Source of the DNA: Actinomycetota bacterium
GTDB lineage: Bacteria; Actinomycetota; Acidimicrobiia; Spongiisociales; ZC4RG35
Direction of reading: 5' to 3'
Assembly (NCBI GenBank): GCA_019347585.1
Contig: JAHWLC010000052.1
Location: 1-7,467, forward strand
Length of the DNA stretch: 7,467 bases
A model generated the notes under the pieces. That model saw nothing but the letters and a program-made list of their open reading frames with translations, searched no databases and was not told the origin of the DNA. This document shows, one piece after another, positions 4,871-7,467 of this stretch; position 1 is the stretch's first letter; the number at the start of each line of letters is the position of its first letter. Position numbers and translations under genes: made by a program.

Positions 4871-5305
4871 CTACTGGATCCGGGTCTGGTCCTCGATGCC
4901 GGAGACACCCTCGACCTGACCGATCAGCTCGAGGAGACGATCCCGGTCCTCGGCGCTGTCGAGCCTTCCGGAGAGCCGGACCCGGCCGTCGGTGATGTCG
5001 ATCTCCAGGTCGGCGGTGGATCCGTTCAGTCGGCCCACCGCCTCGCTGCGCACCTTCTGCAACAAGGTGTCGTCGCTGAAAGAGTCGTCCGGCGTGACCG
5101 CCTCCTTCAGGTCGTGGGCGGCTCCCTTGACCACGCCCTGCTGGTACTCGGCGCTTGCTTTCACCGTCTCCTTGACGTCCCGGAGGCCGGCTGCGGCCTG
5201 GTCGGCGAGACGGGCGCGTCTCGACCTCCCTCGATCGGGGTCGAACAGATAGGCGGCGACGGCGGCGGCCACCGCTCCGATCAGAAAGCTCGTCAACCTT
5301 TTCAT
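4871..5305 (-). CDS. Membrane-anchored BON-domain protein with YtxH-like N-terminus (144 aa)
   Basis: ATG at 5305 is preceded by GGAGGAG and a 3-nt gap; the frame stays open further upstream, but that would run through the promoter and into the divergent gene. Residues 5-21 form one hydrophobic helix (SFLIGAVAAAVAAYLF), followed directly by DPDRGRSRRARLADQ, a basic juxtamembrane motif common in YtxH-like stress proteins. Residues 35-75 are predicted amphipathic helix or coiled coil (KETVKASAEYQQGVVKGAAH). Residues 77-144 are a BON domain: a helix LLQKVRSEAVGRL, strand DLEIDITDGRVRLSGRL with the characteristic 'V.L.G.v', and a final helix and strand IGQVEGVSGIEDQTRI. BON domains bind phospholipid or peptidoglycan and occur in envelope-stress and osmotic-stress proteins such as OsmY. 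The topology is probably N-in with a short anchor, but the side of the membrane is not certain. A stress-type promoter precedes it. Confidence 0.87.
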   Translation of the reverse strand: MKRLTSFLIGAVAAAVAAYLFDPDRGRSRRARLADQAAAGLRDVKETVKASAEYQQGVVKGAAHDLKEAVTPDDSFSDDTLLQKVRSEAVGRLNGSTADLEIDITDGRVRLSGRLDSAEDRDRLLELIGQVEGVSGIEDQTRIQ

Positions 5306-5334
5306 TTGCTCCTCCAAAGCCGTGGTATGGGTGC

Positions 5335-5360
5335 TTACCCAGGCCCCCACGAGGCCAAAC
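5335..5360 (-). promoter_or_regulatory. SigB/SigF-type promoter of the BON-domain gene
   Basis: On the minus strand GTTT (5360-5357), a 16-nt spacer and GGGTAA (5340-5335) match the general-stress consensus. The -10 lies 29 nt before the ATG, giving a leader of about 22 nt with GGAGGAG. The element sits within the 82-nt gap to the divergent toroid-protein gene. Confidence 0.6.
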
Positions 5361-5375
5361 GAGCCGGGCCCTCGA

Positions 5376-5381
5376 TACGCT
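5376..5381 (+). promoter_or_regulatory. Possible leaderless -10 element (TACGCT) of the toroid-protein gene
   Basis: TACGCT fits the actinobacterial TANNNT -10 and ends 6 nt before the ATG at 5388, the same spacing as in the SDR-QueA-like operon. No -35 match is visible and there is no Shine-Dalgarno sequence, both of which are common for leaderless actinobacterial transcripts. Confidence 0.3.
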
Positions 5382-5387
5382 CCGGCC

Positions 5388-6302
5388 ATGGCTGTGATCG
5401 ATTGGCTACTCGAAGGGGATCCGGCCATTCGCTGGCAGGTGATGCGAGACCTCACCGATGAGCCCGCCGGTACCGTGGCCGGGGAGCGGAGGCGGGTCGC
5501 CACCGAGGGGTGGGGAGCTTGGCTGCTCTCCTTGCAGGGCGATGATGGGAATTGGGGCGGCGGGCCCTACTCCCCCAAGTGGATCTCCACCACCTACACC
5601 ATGCTGCTGCTCCGCCATTTCGGGATCGATCCCGACGATCCGGCGGTGAGGGCCGCGGTGGGGCGCGTCCGTGAGGGGGTGATGATGACCAAGACCAAGC
5701 CCTTCTTCACCTATGCCGGAGAGACCTGCGTAACCGCAATGGCCCTCGCCCTCTCCTCGTACTTCCGGAGCGGCGCCGCCAACGAGGGCCAAGTGGGCCA
5801 TCTGCTCGCACAACAGCGAGAGGACGGCGGCTGGAACTGCGACACCTCGTCGGAGCGGTCCTCGTTCCACACCACCATCTCGGTCCTGGAGGCCCTCCTC
5901 GAGTTGGACCGATCCGAGGTCGGCGCAGGCGCGCCCGAGGCCAGGGAGCGCGGCCACGATTACCTGCTCCAGCGTCGCATGTTCCGATCGCTCTCCACCG
6001 GCGAGCCGGTGAACAAGCGCTGGACCTTGTTCTCTTTTCCCCCCCGCTGGTACTACGACGTGCTGCGGGGTCTCGACTACCTGAGGGAGGCTGAAGAACC
6101 GCCCGACGACCGGGCCGAGGAGGCCGTCACGCTGGTCGAGTCGAAGCGGGACAAAGAGGGGCAGTGGCTGTTGCAGAACCCGCACCGGGGCCGGGAGCAC
6201 TTCCAGATGGAGGAGGGGGCAGGAAAGCCGAGTCGCTGGAACACGCTCCGGGCACTTCGCGTGCTTCGTTGGTACAGCCGATACCCTCGGCTCGACTCAT
6301 GA
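5388..6302 (+). CDS. Prenyltransferase/squalene-oxidase-repeat (alpha-alpha toroid) protein (304 aa)
   Basis: The protein carries the repeat signature of the alpha-alpha toroid fold shared by squalene-hopene cyclases and protein prenyltransferase beta subunits. QW-type motifs are QGDDGNW (50-56), QREDGGW (143-149) and a weaker KRDKEGQW (253-260), spaced by helix pairs such as TTYTMLLLRHFG (68-79) and TTISVLEALLEL (162-173). It ends PSRWNTLRALRVLRWY. At 304 aa it is about half a triterpene cyclase, and it lacks the DxDD acid motif in its proper setting (the DPDD at 81-84 lies in a loop). There is no signal peptide, so it is probably cytoplasmic. The family is widespread in actinobacteria and, as far as I know, has no established reaction; binding or processing of a prenyl or small-molecule substrate is only inferred. 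ATG 5388 gives the compact N-terminus. Its stop overlaps the next start as ATGA. Confidence 0.82.
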   Translation: MAVIDWLLEGDPAIRWQVMRDLTDEPAGTVAGERRRVATEGWGAWLLSLQGDDGNWGGGPYSPKWISTTYTMLLLRHFGIDPDDPAVRAAVGRVREGVMMTKTKPFFTYAGETCVTAMALALSSYFRSGAANEGQVGHLLAQQREDGGWNCDTSSERSSFHTTISVLEALLELDRSEVGAGAPEARERGHDYLLQRRMFRSLSTGEPVNKRWTLFSFPPRWYYDVLRGLDYLREAEEPPDDRAEEAVTLVESKRDKEGQWLLQNPHRGREHFQMEEGAGKPSRWNTLRALRVLRWYSRYPRLDS

Positions 6303-7467
6303 CCCTGGAAGAGCTCGCCGGCCGCTACTGGCTGACCTACTCCGAATACAACCCGACCGTCGCGACGGTGCGCGGCGAGCACGAGTTCGACGATCAGCTC
6401 CGCCGATACGACGACGACTGGCTGGGTGAGATGGCCTCGGCCTTTGGCGCCATCACCGAACAGGCTTTGGCATTCGACGCCCGCTCCCTCTCTACCCAGG
6501 AACGGATCTCCCTGGACCTGCTCATCCACGAGAGCAGGGTCTGGGCCACCGAGATCTCGGCGCGCTACCTGGTGGGACCGATCGACCCCTATCTCGGGCC
6601 GCACACCCGCCTCCTCTCCGACACCAGGCAGAACACCGTCACCACCGTCGAGCAGGCGGATGCGCTCCTCGGCCGCTACTCGAAGGTTCCCCGGTTCCTC
6701 CGAGATGCCCTCCGGTTCCACCTGGCCAATGCCGCGGCGGGCATGACGCCGGCACTGGCCTCGGTGGAGAGGGTGATCGGCCAGCTCGACGGCTATCTGG
6801 ACTCGGAGCTGGACGACGATCCCTTCCTCCAGCTCGAGGTGCCCGGAGGAGGCGAAGGCTGGAGGGAGCGAGCCACCACTGTCGTCACCGAGCAGATCCG
6901 GCCTGCCTTCGAGCGATATCGGGACGGGCTCGTCTCCGATATCACCCCGCTCGCCCGCCCGGACGACCGGTGCGGGCTGACCTGGATCGACGGCGGAGAG
7001 GAGATTTACTCGACATTGATCCACAAGTACACCCAACTGGACACATCACCCGGGGCGATCCACGACATCGGTCTCCACTGGGCCACGGAGGTCAACGCGG
7101 CCGAGTGGGTGGAGATCGGCGGCGCCGCACTCGGGGTGGAGACCATGGAACAGGTACTCGACCGTCTCCACAACGACCCCGCGATGAGATTCGATTCGGA
7201 GGAGGAGATGCTCGAACAGGCCCGGGACGCAGTGGCCCGTGCCTGGGAGGCTGTCGACGACTGGTTCGGGGCCAAACCGCAGACACCATGTCGAGTGGTC
7301 CCGGTACCCAGGTCGCAGGCCCCTGCGATGCCCCCCGCCTACTACATGCAGCCCCCGATCGACGGCTCCCGGCCCGGCACCTATTTCCTCAACACCTACC
7401 AGCCCGAGGAGAGGGACCGCTTCGAGTACGAGTCGATCCACTTCCACGAGGCCGTGCCCGGCCATCA
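6299..7467 (+). CDS. DUF885 family protein (HEAxPGH metallopeptidase-like), 5' part
   Basis: The ATG at 6299 overlaps the TGA of the toroid-protein gene (ATGA), so the two are translationally coupled. The frame is open for 389 codons to the window edge, without a stop. The sequence starts MTLEELAGRYWLTYSEYNPT; this and the later LIHESRVWATEIS, RYSKVPRFLRDAL (about 125-140) and MQPPIDGSRPGTYFLNTY (about 350-365) follow the DUF885 pattern. The last residues, HEAVPGH (383-389), are the conserved HEAxPGHH motif, which resembles a zinc-peptidase HExxH-type centre; the window ends at this point, so the final His is not seen. Family members are usually about 550-600 aa, so roughly two thirds is present. 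They are thought to be peptidases, with few characterised examples. No signal peptide is present, which suggests a cytoplasmic enzyme. The substrate and its link to the toroid protein are unknown. Confidence 0.88.
   Translation, partial: MTLEELAGRYWLTYSEYNPTVATVRGEHEFDDQLRRYDDDWLGEMASAFGAITEQALAFDARSLSTQERISLDLLIHESRVWATEISARYLVGPIDPYLGPHTRLLSDTRQNTVTTVEQADALLGRYSKVPRFLRDALRFHLANAAAGMTPALASVERVIGQLDGYLDSELDDDPFLQLEVPGGGEGWRERATTVVTEQIRPAFERYRDGLVSDITPLARPDDRCGLTWIDGGEEIYSTLIHKYTQLDTSPGAIHDIGLHWATEVNAAEWVEIGGAALGVETMEQVLDRLHNDPAMRFDSEEEMLEQARDAVARAWEAVDDWFGAKPQTPCRVVPVPRSQAPAMPPAYYMQPPIDGSRPGTYFLNTYQPEERDRFEYESIHFHEAVPGH

Noticed and set aside
5306..5503. Upstream extension of the BON-domain protein
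   Set aside because: It would run through the predicted promoter and into the divergent toroid gene; ATG 5305 has a strong GGAGGAG and starts at the membrane helix.
5628..5639. DPDD in the toroid protein as the DxDD catalytic acid of class II terpene cyclases
   Set aside because: It lies in a Pro-rich loop after a helix, followed by PAV, not in the strand context of cyclases; probably coincidental.
6077..7036. Minus-strand open frame of 319 codons under the toroid and DUF885 genes
   Set aside because: Antisense shadow of two genes with clear family motifs; no motif of its own.
1..7467. CRISPR array, transposon ends, tRNA, rRNA or prophage
   Set aside because: No repeated spaced units, transposase motifs, tRNA cloverleaf or rRNA sequence was seen on either strand.

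Overview
The window looks like chromosomal DNA of a high-GC actinobacterium. This rests on GC-rich codon use, GTG and TTG starts, a DUF6131-type small membrane protein, a stand-alone RsbW-like ATPase and leaderless-looking promoters. I cannot name the genus; an acidimicrobial or related lineage is a guess. No mobile element, CRISPR array, tRNA or rRNA is visible, and every intergenic gap is short.

Layout, left to right. Bases 1-173 hold the C-terminus of a UDP-glucuronate decarboxylase-type sugar-nucleotide enzyme. Bases 334-1319 form a small stress-type cluster: a 51-aa DUF6131 membrane protein (-), a 40-aa Lys/Ser-rich basic protein (-), and a divergent RsbW-like anti-sigma-type ATPase (+) starting at TTG. 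Bases 1388-3010 hold a divergent pair: a classical SDR with a C-terminal hydrophobic tail (-) and a shikimate-kinase-like P-loop protein that has lost its substrate motifs (+). Bases 3022-4778 hold a two-gene operon (-) of an SDR and a divergent QueA-family protein, joined by a GTGA overlap. Bases 4871-5305 encode a membrane-anchored BON-domain protein (-). Bases 5388-7467 hold a translationally coupled pair (+): an alpha-alpha toroid (squalene-cyclase-like repeat) protein and the start of a DUF885 peptidase-like protein, cut by the window edge inside its HEAxPGH motif.

The most interesting signal is regulatory. Upstream of the DUF6131 gene, the Lys/Ser-rich gene, the RsbW-like gene and the BON-domain gene there are near-identical GTTY-N15/16-GGGWAW elements. 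These match the -35/-10 of SigB/SigF-type general-stress promoters, and in all four the -10 lies about 29-41 nt from the start codon, leaving room for a ribosome binding site. A fifth copy lies before the first SDR. The window therefore appears to hold part of a SigF/SigB-like regulon that includes an RsbW-like regulator. The SDR-QueA operon differs: it has a TTGACT-N19-TACGTT promoter with an AT-rich 18-bp dyad in the long spacer, the arrangement typical of MerR-family-controlled promoters, and it would produce a leaderless transcript.

The sigma factor, the anti-anti-sigma partner and the MerR-type regulator are not in the window, so these regulatory links are inferences from DNA motifs.
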